Made by a program: the position numbers and the translations under genes. From assembly GCF_014640435.1 (NCBI RefSeq), contig NZ_BMGY01000042.1, forward strand, positions 1 to 37,617: a stretch of DNA of 37,617 nucleotides, written 5' to 3'. Position 1 is the stretch's first letter, and each line of letters begins with the position of its first letter. Positions 1 through 7,147 of the stretch are shown here, piece by piece. The notes below the pieces were generated by a model that saw only the letters and a list, made by a program, of their open reading frames with translations, was not told the DNA's origin and searched no databases. The stretch is from Hymenobacter frigidus. Its GTDB lineage: Bacteria > Bacteroidota > Bacteroidia > Cytophagales > Hymenobacteraceae.

Positions 1-72
1 GCCCTATCAAGCTGATTTTAGCTCAAAACTCACCCTCACCCCTTAATTTTTAACACAGTTCATGTAATGTAG

Positions 73-109
73 AAAGCCCCGACTCTGTTAAAGAGTCGGG
101 GCTTTTTTT
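73..109. terminator. Strong hairpin terminator, probably bidirectional
   Basis: A GC-rich stem (GCCCCGACTCT pairing with AGAGTCGGGGC, loop GTTAA) is flanked by an A-run on the left and seven T on the right. Read rightwards it is a textbook intrinsic terminator for something entering from the left edge. Read leftwards it ends in TTTCTA and could also stop the glycosyltransferase transcript, whose stop codon is about 90 nt away. Nothing else is recognisable in positions 1-194. Confidence 0.8.
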
Positions 110-194
110 AATTGGAATATTTGTCACATTTCGGGGCTGGTCGCTGAAAACAGGACGGACTGCTTCGTCGTCTTTCCTTATGATGACGGTTGGT

Positions 195-1313
195 TTAGTT
201 GAGTCCCAACTCATTGAACTTGCGTTTGCCGCGCGCAAAATAAGCCCACACCAGGCTGCCGTTGTAGACTCCGGCGCGTTGCGCCACCCGCAGATGGGGC
301 TTCGCGGCCAGCCGCTGCTGCCGCCAGTAACCCAGCTTCCCATAGAAGCTGAAGTGGGCTCGTAAAACCGCCCAGAAATTGCGGACTTGCCCGCCCGCCA
401 GAAACCGCAGGCCCGCCACACCGTCCAGCACGAGGCGCTGGAACATGGGGCCGAGTAACTCGCCGGGCGCGGCATTTTTATACAGCAGAGCTAGCCCGTT
501 GCGGAAGTTGAGGTAGGTTTTGCGGGGGTTGGTTTTGGGCAGGGTGCCGCCGCCTACGTGGTGCACGGCGCTACCGCCGTGGTACCATACCTCGTGGCCG
601 GCGTTCTGGAGGCGCCAGCAGAAGTCAATTTCCTCCATGTGCGCAAAAAAGGCGGGCTCCAGGCCGCCTAAAGCTTGCCAGGCCGTGCGGCGCACCAGCA
701 GGCAGGCCCCGCTGGCCCAGGCCACCGGGCGCGGGTCGTCGTACTGGCCTTGGTCGCGTTCGAGGGTATCGAAGAGGCGGCCGCGGCAGAAGGGGTAGGC
801 CAGGCGGTCGAGGTAGCCGCCGCCGGCCCCCGCGTATTCGAAGCGCGTGGGGTCGGCGTGGGCCAGGATTTTGGGCTGCACGGCGGCAATGCGCGGGCTG
901 GCTTCCAGCAGGGCGCGCAACGGGCGCAGCCAGCCGAGCGTGACTTCCACGTCAGAATTCAACAGGACAAAAAAGTCGCTGTCAACCTGCTTCAACGCCT
1001 GGTTGTAGCCTTCGCAGAAGCCGAAGTTACGCTCCAGGAGCAAGAGCTCCACGGTGGGAAAGTCGCGGGCCAGCAGCTCCACCGAGTCGTCGGTAGAAGC
1101 ATTGTCGGCCACGATAACGCGGGCTCCATCGGCGTGGGCAATAACGCCGGGCAGGAAACGACGCAGAAAGTCCACTCCGTTCCAGTTCAGGATAACCAAC
1201 GCTACATCGGCGCAGGGCTTGAGCAAAGTATGCGGAAGGAGCAAAGCAGGGGTGTCTCTATCCAACCCTTTCCCTTCAGGTATTTGCGCCGCCAATAATT
1301 CTTCCTTGCTCAT
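195..1313 (-). CDS. Family 2 glycosyltransferase (GT-A fold, rhamnosyltransferase-like)
   Basis: This predicted cytoplasmic inverting glycosyltransferase of the GT2 family should transfer a sugar from a nucleotide-sugar donor to a glycan or lipid acceptor at the inner membrane face. The N-terminal strand VALVILNWNG (residues 37-46) and ADNASTDDS (69-77) form the nucleotide-binding part. NSDVE (119-123) occupies the DxD metal-binding position, SGAC (201-204) follows, and EEIDFCWR (227-234) holds the likely catalytic base. The layout resembles WbbL-type rhamnosyltransferases; donor and acceptor cannot be told. The start chosen is the ATG at 1313; a TTG one codon earlier is in frame but less likely. 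The ebfC stop lies about 10 nt upstream, so the two genes are probably one transcript. No other polysaccharide genes are adjacent. Confidence 0.88.
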   Translation of the reverse strand: MSKEELLAAQIPEGKGLDRDTPALLLPHTLLKPCADVALVILNWNGVDFLRRFLPGVIAHADGARVIVADNASTDDSVELLARDFPTVELLLLERNFGFCEGYNQALKQVDSDFFVLLNSDVEVTLGWLRPLRALLEASPRIAAVQPKILAHADPTRFEYAGAGGGYLDRLAYPFCRGRLFDTLERDQGQYDDPRPVAWASGACLLVRRTAWQALGGLEPAFFAHMEEIDFCWRLQNAGHEVWYHGGSAVHHVGGGTLPKTNPRKTYLNFRNGLALLYKNAAPGELLGPMFQRLVLDGVAGLRFLAGGQVRNFWAVLRAHFSFYGKLGYWRQQRLAAKPHLRVAQRAGVYNGSLVWAYFARGKRKFNELGLN

Positions 1314-1323
1314 CAAGTCTAGG

Positions 1324-1662
1324 TTACACGCCGAAGCCGCTTAAATCGAGGCCAGGTACGTTGGGCATGAGGCCACTGGTTTTGCGCTTTAGTTCCTGGG
1401 CCGCCAGCTCGGCGGCTTCGTCCAAAGCTTTGTTCACGGCGGCTACCACGAGGTCGGCCAGCATGTCGCGGTCCTGCGGCGTGAGCAGGCTTTCGTCAAT
1501 TTCAAGCTTGAGGATTTTGCGGTGGCCGTTGGCCGTGGCGCGCACCAAGCCGCCGCCCGCCTCGCCGGTGGCGGTGATGTGTTGAATTTCCTGTTGGGCC
1601 TGCTGCATTTTGTCTTGCAGCTCTTTCACTTTGCCCATCATGCCGGTCAGGTCGAATGCCAT
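1324..1662 (-). CDS. ebfC: YbaB/EbfC family nucleoid-associated DNA-binding protein
   Basis: This 112-residue protein has the expected family size and begins MAFDLTGMMGKVKELQDKM, the usual Met/Gln-rich amphipathic first helix. A central segment follows with GLVRATANGHRKILKLEID, the conserved 'v.v..nG...v..l.id' core strand pattern, then a long Ala/Glu-rich helix and a short Gly/Pro tail. Members form dimeric tweezer-like structures that bind DNA as nucleoid-associated proteins and in many bacteria sit beside dnaX/recR. Here it is instead paired with a glycosyltransferase gene on the same strand, 10 nt apart, so the usual recombination neighbours are absent. A 7-bp tandem repeat lies immediately upstream of its ATG. 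Confidence 0.93.
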   Translation of the reverse strand: MAFDLTGMMGKVKELQDKMQQAQQEIQHITATGEAGGGLVRATANGHRKILKLEIDESLLTPQDRDMLADLVVAAVNKALDEAAELAAQELKRKTSGLMPNVPGLDLSGFGV

Positions 1663-1666
1663 GTGT

Positions 1667-1701
1667 CAGTTATCAGTTAGTAGTTATCAGTGAGCAGGTA
1701 A
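1667..1701. repeat. Imperfect 7-bp tandem repeat upstream of ebfC
   Basis: Five consecutive heptamers can be read directly: CAGTTAT, CAGTTAG, TAGTTAT, CAGTGAG, CAGGTAA. They begin 4 nt upstream of the ebfC ATG (ebfC is on the minus strand) and occupy part of the gap to the T9SS protein. Function is unknown; it could be replication slippage debris or a leader element. Confidence 0.6.
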
Positions 1702-1783
1702 CAAGCTGGCGGCCGAAAAGTGCGGCCGCTGCGCCAATTAAGGATGCCAAACCCCGGCGTTAGGTTGGTCAATAAGACAAGTT

Positions 1784-3772
1784 TTATTTCAGAATCGTGA
1801 CCGAGCCCGTGGCCGTGAAGCGCTGGCCATCCTCGCCGTCCTGCTGAAAGCGCCATATATACGCGCCCAGCACCGGAGGGCGGCCCTTGATGTTGCCGTC
1901 CCAGGTTTCGCTGCGCTGGGTGCCGCGAAATACTTCCTGCCCGTTGCGGTCGACCACCACGAAAGTGTAGTTGCGCAAATACCGCCCTTTCACTTCGAGC
2001 ACGTCGTTGAGCCCGTCGCCGTTGGGCGTAAAAGCCGTGGGCATGCTCAGAGAAATGCGCCGTGAAACCGTGGCCACGTTCGAGTAGCTGAAGGTGCCCG
2101 CTGGTAGGCCGGCCCCGCTCATTTGGAGGCGGTAGCGCAGCGTCTGCCGGTCGGTGGGCGGCGTGAGGTCGGTGGCACTGCTGCCGCTTGCGGGTAGGCT
2201 GCTTAGTACCGCGCCATCGGGAGCAAGGCGCTGCAGCGTGTAGCTGACCGGTATGGTTGGGTCGGGGCCGCTGAAGGGCGTCCAGGTCAGTGCAGCAGTG
2301 GTGCCGTCGGGGTCGGCTGCTGTCGCCGTGAGCAGGGCGGGGCAAGTGCTGGCGCTTTCGGACGAGGCGTTCTGGCACACATCGGACTGCTGTACCGTGT
2401 AGCAGGGGGGCTGAGCGCGCAGCTCGGCCACATCCGTCGAGTCGCGGCGGGGGCGCAGCGAGGTGGTGGTGCCGAAATCAGTAAGGGTCTGGCCGCCCAC
2501 TGCGCGGCGGTAGCGCAATGTATTGCCGGTTGGCAGGGCCGAGCCCGCGGCTAGCACGGGCGTCAGCACTACTACGTTATTCAGATTGAAGCTGGCCACC
2601 AGCAACGGGCGGGCGGGCGGAAGCGTTGATTGCGTGAGCACGGAAACCTCGTTCGAAACGGACGTGCGGGGCCCCAGCAGCGTGGCCGTGACGCGGTACG
2701 TGTAGGTAGTGCCGCATACTACGTTCGGGTCTTCCAGGCCCCCGCTGATGACAGATAATCCCGTGATAGTCGTGCCGTTGCGGCTGACCGTGTACGGCCC
2801 GCCCGTACCGCCGCCGCTGAGCAGCAGCTGGTTGCGGTTCTGGCTGGAAGTGCCGCTGAGGCTGAGGGTGCAAATGGTGGGCGTGAAGGCCACGCTGCCG
2901 CCGCAGTAGTCCTTGCGGGCAATGCGGTAGCAGCCGGTGGCGGCGGGCACGGTGAGGCTCGTGTTGCCGGGCGCAACCGGCACGGTGGTTACGTCGGTGA
3001 AGGCGTTGCCCTGGCCTTCTTTCTGGAGAGTATAGAGGAAGCCGGCGGGCAATTGGCTCACTGCTAGCGTAGCAGCGCCGCCCGGCGATGGTCCTTGCAG
3101 GGTGAGGCTGGTGAACAGCGGCTGTTGCGGTACGGGCGGGCTGATGGGCAGCGTGCGAAATCCTTCGCATACAGTATTGGCGTTGTATTTACCTGTGACG
3201 GTAACGCTGGTGGCCCCGGCTGGCAGCGACACTATCGTGGGCACGTTGCGCGCTACGGTACCAAAGCCCGGTACCGTGTAGCTGTCGTAGTTGGTGTCCG
3301 TAATGGTGACCAGGGTCGAGCCGCCGGGGCAGGCCTCCACTTGGAAGTTGGGCGGTGGCGTGCCCACCACTTTCACGTTGCGGATGTAGTAAGTTGGGCT
3401 CCCCGAAACGTTGGCGAATTCCGAAATCGTGACATCGCCCACCGCCGCCGCCGTGGGCGTGTAGATATACGGGGCCTGATTGGGTGGCACGCAGGCAACT
3501 GGTACGGAGTTCGTATAAGTCACATTACGCCCCGGCAATACGCCATAGGTGAGTAGATTAAGCGGAATATTGCGGCCGGGATATTGTTCGAAGGAATACC
3601 GCCGGCCCACGCACATGGCGTCCACCTTGACCGCAGGATTGGCGGTCACGTCGAAAATCTCGAAGGTGAACTGCGGCTGGGTCGGGCTGGCGCAGCCCTG
3701 CGCCCAGCCCTGTTGCGCGCCGCTGAGCGAGAATAAGATGAGAAAGCAAAAACAGCGGTTCAGCAGCTTCAT
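1784..3772 (-). CDS. Large secreted protein with T9SS type B sorting domain (gliding-motility-associated C-terminal domain)
   Basis: A 662-residue exported protein. The ATG at 3772 gives a classic signal peptide (MKLLNRCFCFLILFSLSG, cleavage near AQG); the frame is open further upstream but those residues look non-coding. The body is rich in Thr, Ser, Val and Pro and shows repeated Ig/fibronectin-like beta-strand segments with scattered Cys (CYRIARKDYC, CQNASSESASTC). The last ~85 residues match the type B T9SS signal: PTAFTPNGDGLNDVLEVKG, then VVVDRNGQEVF, TWDGN, and a GAYIWRF-type ending. The T9SS would move it across the outer membrane. Ligand and role are unknown; adhesin or matrix protein is the usual guess. 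hutH ends 107 nt upstream on the same strand, with no clear terminator between. Confidence 0.88.
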   Translation of the reverse strand: MKLLNRCFCFLILFSLSGAQQGWAQGCASPTQPQFTFEIFDVTANPAVKVDAMCVGRRYSFEQYPGRNIPLNLLTYGVLPGRNVTYTNSVPVACVPPNQAPYIYTPTAAAVGDVTISEFANVSGSPTYYIRNVKVVGTPPPNFQVEACPGGSTLVTITDTNYDSYTVPGFGTVARNVPTIVSLPAGATSVTVTGKYNANTVCEGFRTLPISPPVPQQPLFTSLTLQGPSPGGAATLAVSQLPAGFLYTLQKEGQGNAFTDVTTVPVAPGNTSLTVPAATGCYRIARKDYCGGSVAFTPTICTLSLSGTSSQNRNQLLLSGGGTGGPYTVSRNGTTITGLSVISGGLEDPNVVCGTTYTYRVTATLLGPRTSVSNEVSVLTQSTLPPARPLLVASFNLNNVVVLTPVLAAGSALPTGNTLRYRRAVGGQTLTDFGTTTSLRPRRDSTDVAELRAQPPCYTVQQSDVCQNASSESASTCPALLTATAADPDGTTAALTWTPFSGPDPTIPVSYTLQRLAPDGAVLSSLPASGSSATDLTPPTDRQTLRYRLQMSGAGLPAGTFSYSNVATVSRRISLSMPTAFTPNGDGLNDVLEVKGRYLRNYTFVVVDRNGQEVFRGTQRSETWDGNIKGRPPVLGAYIWRFQQDGEDGQRFTATGSVTILK

Positions 3773-3878
3773 AAGCGGCGTTCGGGAAGCGGATTGAGGC
3801 AAGAGGAGCAGACGAAACGCACAAAACCAGTCCGGCGTGCTGGGGCCGACAGCCAATCAAACGAATTTGAATGCGGGC

Positions 3879-5372
3879 CTATTGCCAGTCAAACTTACGG
3901 ATGAAGGCGGCGGCGCGGTGCAGGTCGGGGTAGAGCACCCGGTCCTGGCCCACAAACGTGATTTCCTCGCGGAAGGCTGCCACCACCTTCTCCAACGCGT
4001 CGGACGTGCGGCCGGGCCGGCGGAAATCCAGCGCCTGGCAAGCCGTTAGCAACTCGATGCCCAGCACCTGCTCCACGTTTTCGATGACGCGGCGGGCCTT
4101 GGTGGCGGCGTTGGCGCCCATGCTCACGTGGTCCTCCTGGCCGTTGCTGCTCACAATGCTGTCGACCGATGCCGGCGTGCAGAGCTGCTTGTTCTGGCTC
4201 ACGATGCCGGCGGCGGTGTATTGCGCAATCATCAGTCCGGAGTTCAGGCCCGGCTCGGCTACCAGGTACTGAGGTAGCCCGCGCTGGCCCGAAACAAGCT
4301 GATACGTGCGCCGCTCCGAGATGCTGCCCAACTCGGCCACGGCCAGGGCCAGGTGGTCGAGCGCCAGCGCCAGCGGCTGGCCGTGGAAGTTGCCGCCGCT
4401 CAGAATCAGGTCTTCGTCGGGGAAGATATTGGGGTTATCCGTCACCGAGTTGCACTCGGTTTCAACTACCTGGGCCACGTAGGCCAGGGCGTTGCGGCTG
4501 GCTCCGTGCACCTGCGGCTGGCAACGGAACGAGTACGGGTCCTGCACGGCCCGGCGCGGCTGGGTTTGCAGCTCCGAGCCGGCCAGCAGCTCGCGCAGCC
4601 GCCGGGCCACCAGCACCTGCCCGGCGTGCGGCCGAATGCGGTGCAGGTGCTCATTGAATGGGTCCACGCCGCCGCCAAACGCCTCCGTCGACAGCGCCCC
4701 AATCACATCAGCCGCCGCCACCAAGCGCTGGGCGCGCAGCACCCCATCCACGGCGTAGGCCAGCATGAACTGGGTGCCATTGAGCAGGGCCAGGCCTTCC
4801 TTGGCTTGCAGCGCCAGCGGCTCCCAGCTGAAGAGGCTCATGGCATCGGCCGCCGTGAGTCGATATCCCTGGTAGTTCACTTCGCCCAGGCCCAGCAGGG
4901 GCAGGCACAAGTGGGCCAGCGGGGCGAGGTCGCCCGAGGCGCCGAGCGAACCTTGCTCGTACACCACGGGCAGCATCTCGCGGTTGTACATGGCCACCAG
5001 GCGTTCGGCGGTAGCCAGCTGCACGCCGCTGTGGCCGTAGCTCAGGCTCTGGGCCTTGAGCAGCAGCATGAGCCGCACCAGGTTCTGCGGCACTTCGGCC
5101 CCGGTGCCGCAGGCGTGCGACATCATCAGGTTGACTTGCAGCTGGGCGCGGGCATAGGGCGGAATGCTCACGTTGCAGAGCGAGCCGAAGCCGGTGTTGA
5201 TGCCGTAAATCGGGGTGTCATCCTGGGCCAGGCGCTGGTGCAGATAGTCGTGGCAGGCGGCAATCTGTCGGCGGGCATCATCGTCGAGCTGCACGGGCCG
5301 GCCATCGGCCAGCAGGGTTGCCAGCGCGGCCAGGGTGAGGGGCTGCGCGGGCGAAATAACGTGGGTGGGCAT
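3879..5372 (-). CDS. hutH: Histidine ammonia-lyase
   Basis: It converts L-histidine to trans-urocanate and ammonia in the cytosol, the first step of histidine breakdown. At 497 residues it is close to family length. The MIO prosthetic group arises from Ala145-Ser146-Gly147 inside GSLGASGDLAPLAHL. The catalytic Tyr region reads IYGINTGFG (55-63). The specificity loop has Ser85-His86 (MMSHACG), the His-lyase state rather than the Phe of phenylalanine lyases. SSNGQEDHVSMG and NSVTDNP are also typical of HutH. A tyrosine ammonia-lyase cannot be fully excluded because those also carry His here. No hutU, hutI or hutG is nearby, so the rest of the pathway must lie elsewhere. The gene is bounded upstream by the hisS terminator and so is probably transcribed on its own. 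Confidence 0.92.
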   Translation of the reverse strand: MPTHVISPAQPLTLAALATLLADGRPVQLDDDARRQIAACHDYLHQRLAQDDTPIYGINTGFGSLCNVSIPPYARAQLQVNLMMSHACGTGAEVPQNLVRLMLLLKAQSLSYGHSGVQLATAERLVAMYNREMLPVVYEQGSLGASGDLAPLAHLCLPLLGLGEVNYQGYRLTAADAMSLFSWEPLALQAKEGLALLNGTQFMLAYAVDGVLRAQRLVAAADVIGALSTEAFGGGVDPFNEHLHRIRPHAGQVLVARRLRELLAGSELQTQPRRAVQDPYSFRCQPQVHGASRNALAYVAQVVETECNSVTDNPNIFPDEDLILSGGNFHGQPLALALDHLALAVAELGSISERRTYQLVSGQRGLPQYLVAEPGLNSGLMIAQYTAAGIVSQNKQLCTPASVDSIVSSNGQEDHVSMGANAATKARRVIENVEQVLGIELLTACQALDFRRPGRTSDALEKVVAAFREEITFVGQDRVLYPDLHRAAAFIRKFDWQ

Positions 5373-5416
5373 TGGGGGGGTGGGAGTATATGGTGAAGCG
5401 GGGAGGGCAAAGAACG

Positions 5417-5449
5417 AAAAAAACTCCCCTCCTTACCAAGGAAGGGAGT
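5417..5449 (-). terminator. Intrinsic terminator of hisS
   Basis: On the minus strand a 12-bp stem (ACTCCCTTCCTT with AAGGAGGGGAGT, one G-U pair, loop GGT) is followed by seven T. It lies 23 nt beyond the hisS stop codon and separates hisS from hutH. Confidence 0.85.
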
Positions 5450-5471
5450 CATCGTTCAATTCAATGCTAAG

Positions 5472-6893
5472 CTACTCCGCCGTGAGGGCGGCCACTACTT
5501 CGGCCAGCGGCAACACGCGCTCCGTGCCCGAAGCCATGATTTTGATTTTGGCCACGCCCGCCGCGATTTCCTCGGGCCCGAGCACGATAACCAGCGGAAT
5601 GCCCTTGGCGTCGGCGTACTTGAACTGCTTTTGCAGCTTGGTTGCGTCGGGGTATAATTCGCTGGGAATGCCGGCGGCCCGCAACTGGGCCAGCAGCGGC
5701 AACGCGGCCCGGCCGCTGGCCGCGTCGAAATGCGTGATGAGGCAGCGGGTGGGCGTTTCGGCCGTAGCCGTGAACAAATCCAGCGCCTCCAGGCAGTCGT
5801 ACAAGCGGTCGACACCGAACGAGAAGCCCACGCCCGACACGCCCGGCAGTCCAAACGAGCCCGTGAGGTTGTCGTAGCGCCCGCCGCCGCTCACGCTGCC
5901 CATCTGCACGTTGTTGATTTTTACCTCGAAAATGCAGCCCGTGTAGTAGGAAAGGCCCCGCGCCAGGGTGGGGTCAAACTCCAGCCGGTCGAACTGCTCG
6001 AAGCCGGAGGCCACCAGCAGGTCGCGCACGGTGGTCAGCTCGGTCAGGCCGCGGTAGTTGGCGGCATCTTCGGTTTCTTCCGTGGCGTCGGGGCGGGGGC
6101 CATCGGGCTCCACGCCAGCCGTGACGAAGCCGGCCAGCAGACGTTCCAGCTTTTGCTCGTAGTCGCCCTCCACGCCCAGCAGCGCAAATAACGTTTCGAT
6201 GGTGGGTTCCGAAAAGCCGCGTTCCAGCAGCTCCTTGGTCACGCCGTCGCGCCCAATTTTGTCGAGCTTGTCGATGGCTACGAACAAATCGGTCTCGCGG
6301 CCCTCGCCGCCCAGCGCCTGGTAAATGTTGCGCAGTACCCCGCGGTGGTTGATTTTGATGGTGAAGTCGTGCAGCCCCAGCCCGCCCAGCACCTGGGCAA
6401 TCATGAGCACGATTTCGGCTTCGCAGAGCAGCGAGTCGGTGCCCACCACGTCGGCGTCGCACTGGTAAAACTCGCGGTAGCGGCCGCGCTGGGGGCGGTC
6501 GGCGCGCCACACGGGCTGCATCTGGTAGCGCTTGAAGGGGAAGGTGAGGGTGCCCCGGTTCATGGCCACGTAGCGGGCGAAGGGCACGGTGAGGTCGTAG
6601 CGCAGGCCTTTTTCGGCCACTTTAGGCAGCAGGGCTTTCGAGCCGGTGGCTAAATCCCCGGCCGTCACGTCCTTGGCGAAATCGCCCGAGTTCAGGACTT
6701 TAAACAGGAGCTGGTCGCCCTCGTCGCCGTACTTGCCCGTGAGCACGGAGAGGTTTTCCAGCGTCGGGGTTTCGAGGGGCGCAAAGCCAAACGACTCAAA
6801 CGTGCGGCGGATGACGTTGAAAATGTGCTGGCGACGCGCCACCTGGGCCGGACCAAAATCGCGGGTGCCTTTCGGAATACTGGGTTTCTGCAT
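5472..6893 (-). CDS. hisS: Histidyl-tRNA synthetase
   Basis: This class II aminoacyl-tRNA synthetase charges tRNA-His. It is 473 residues, a little longer than the E. coli enzyme (about 424). It opens with KPSIPKGTRDFGP, the HisRS N-terminal signature. Motif 2 is seen as QRGRYREFYQCDADVVG, the histidine-binding motif as LARGLSYYTGCIFEV, and motif 3 around GVGFSFGVDRLYDCLE. The C-terminal anticodon-binding domain runs from about residue 380 to the end. The ATG at 6893 is supported by the conserved N-terminus. A -7 promoter box TACCTTTG ends only 7 nt before the ATG, which implies a very short or absent leader. A strong terminator follows the gene, so it is probably monocistronic. Confidence 0.97.
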   Translation of the reverse strand: MQKPSIPKGTRDFGPAQVARRQHIFNVIRRTFESFGFAPLETPTLENLSVLTGKYGDEGDQLLFKVLNSGDFAKDVTAGDLATGSKALLPKVAEKGLRYDLTVPFARYVAMNRGTLTFPFKRYQMQPVWRADRPQRGRYREFYQCDADVVGTDSLLCEAEIVLMIAQVLGGLGLHDFTIKINHRGVLRNIYQALGGEGRETDLFVAIDKLDKIGRDGVTKELLERGFSEPTIETLFALLGVEGDYEQKLERLLAGFVTAGVEPDGPRPDATEETEDAANYRGLTELTTVRDLLVASGFEQFDRLEFDPTLARGLSYYTGCIFEVKINNVQMGSVSGGGRYDNLTGSFGLPGVSGVGFSFGVDRLYDCLEALDLFTATAETPTRCLITHFDAASGRAALPLLAQLRAAGIPSELYPDATKLQKQFKYADAKGIPLVIVLGPEEIAAGVAKIKIMASGTERVLPLAEVVAALTAE

Positions 6894-6900
6894 AACGGGG

Positions 6901-6908
6901 CAAAGGTA
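6901..6908 (-). promoter_or_regulatory. -7 promoter box of hisS
   Basis: The minus strand reads TACCTTTG, an exact match to the Bacteroidota -7 consensus TAnnTTTG. Only 7 nt separate it from the hisS ATG, so transcription should start at or next to the start codon. No good -33 TTG is visible at the usual distance. Confidence 0.55.
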
Positions 6909-6954
6909 GGGGCCGAGCCGTTGTGGGGTAGGCTGCTTAGTGATTCAAAAATTC

Positions 6955-7041
6955 GTCATCCTGAGCGCAGCGAAGGACCATCTCACACCTTAAAAATAAT
7001 TGTTCGGGCGTGAGATGGTCCTTCGCTGCGCTCAGGATGAC
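6955..7041. repeat. Palindromic dispersed element, copy A
   Basis: Two perfectly complementary 32-nt arms (6955-6986 and 7010-7041) surround a 23-nt AT-rich spacer. The arms begin GTCATCCTGAGCGCAGCGA and continue AGGACCATCTCAC. They align with copies B and C near 30.8 and 31.7 kb (shared core GTCATnCnGAGCGCnGC). The element sits between the M28 peptidase terminator and the hisS promoter. Confidence 0.9.
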
Positions 7042-7081
7042 AGGTAAGGATGACTTCGCAAACGGCGGCGATTGCAAATGC

Positions 7082-7121
7082 AAAAACAAACCCCGCCGCC
7101 GAACTAATCGACGACGGGGTT
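7082..7121 (-). terminator. Intrinsic terminator of the M28 peptidase gene
   Basis: The minus strand forms AACCCCGTCGTCGA / TCGGCGGCGGGGTT around a short loop, followed by TGTTTTTG. It starts about 26 nt after the peptidase stop codon. Confidence 0.8.
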
Positions 7122-7147
7122 CTTGCAGAAAGAAGGCAGGCGCGTAG

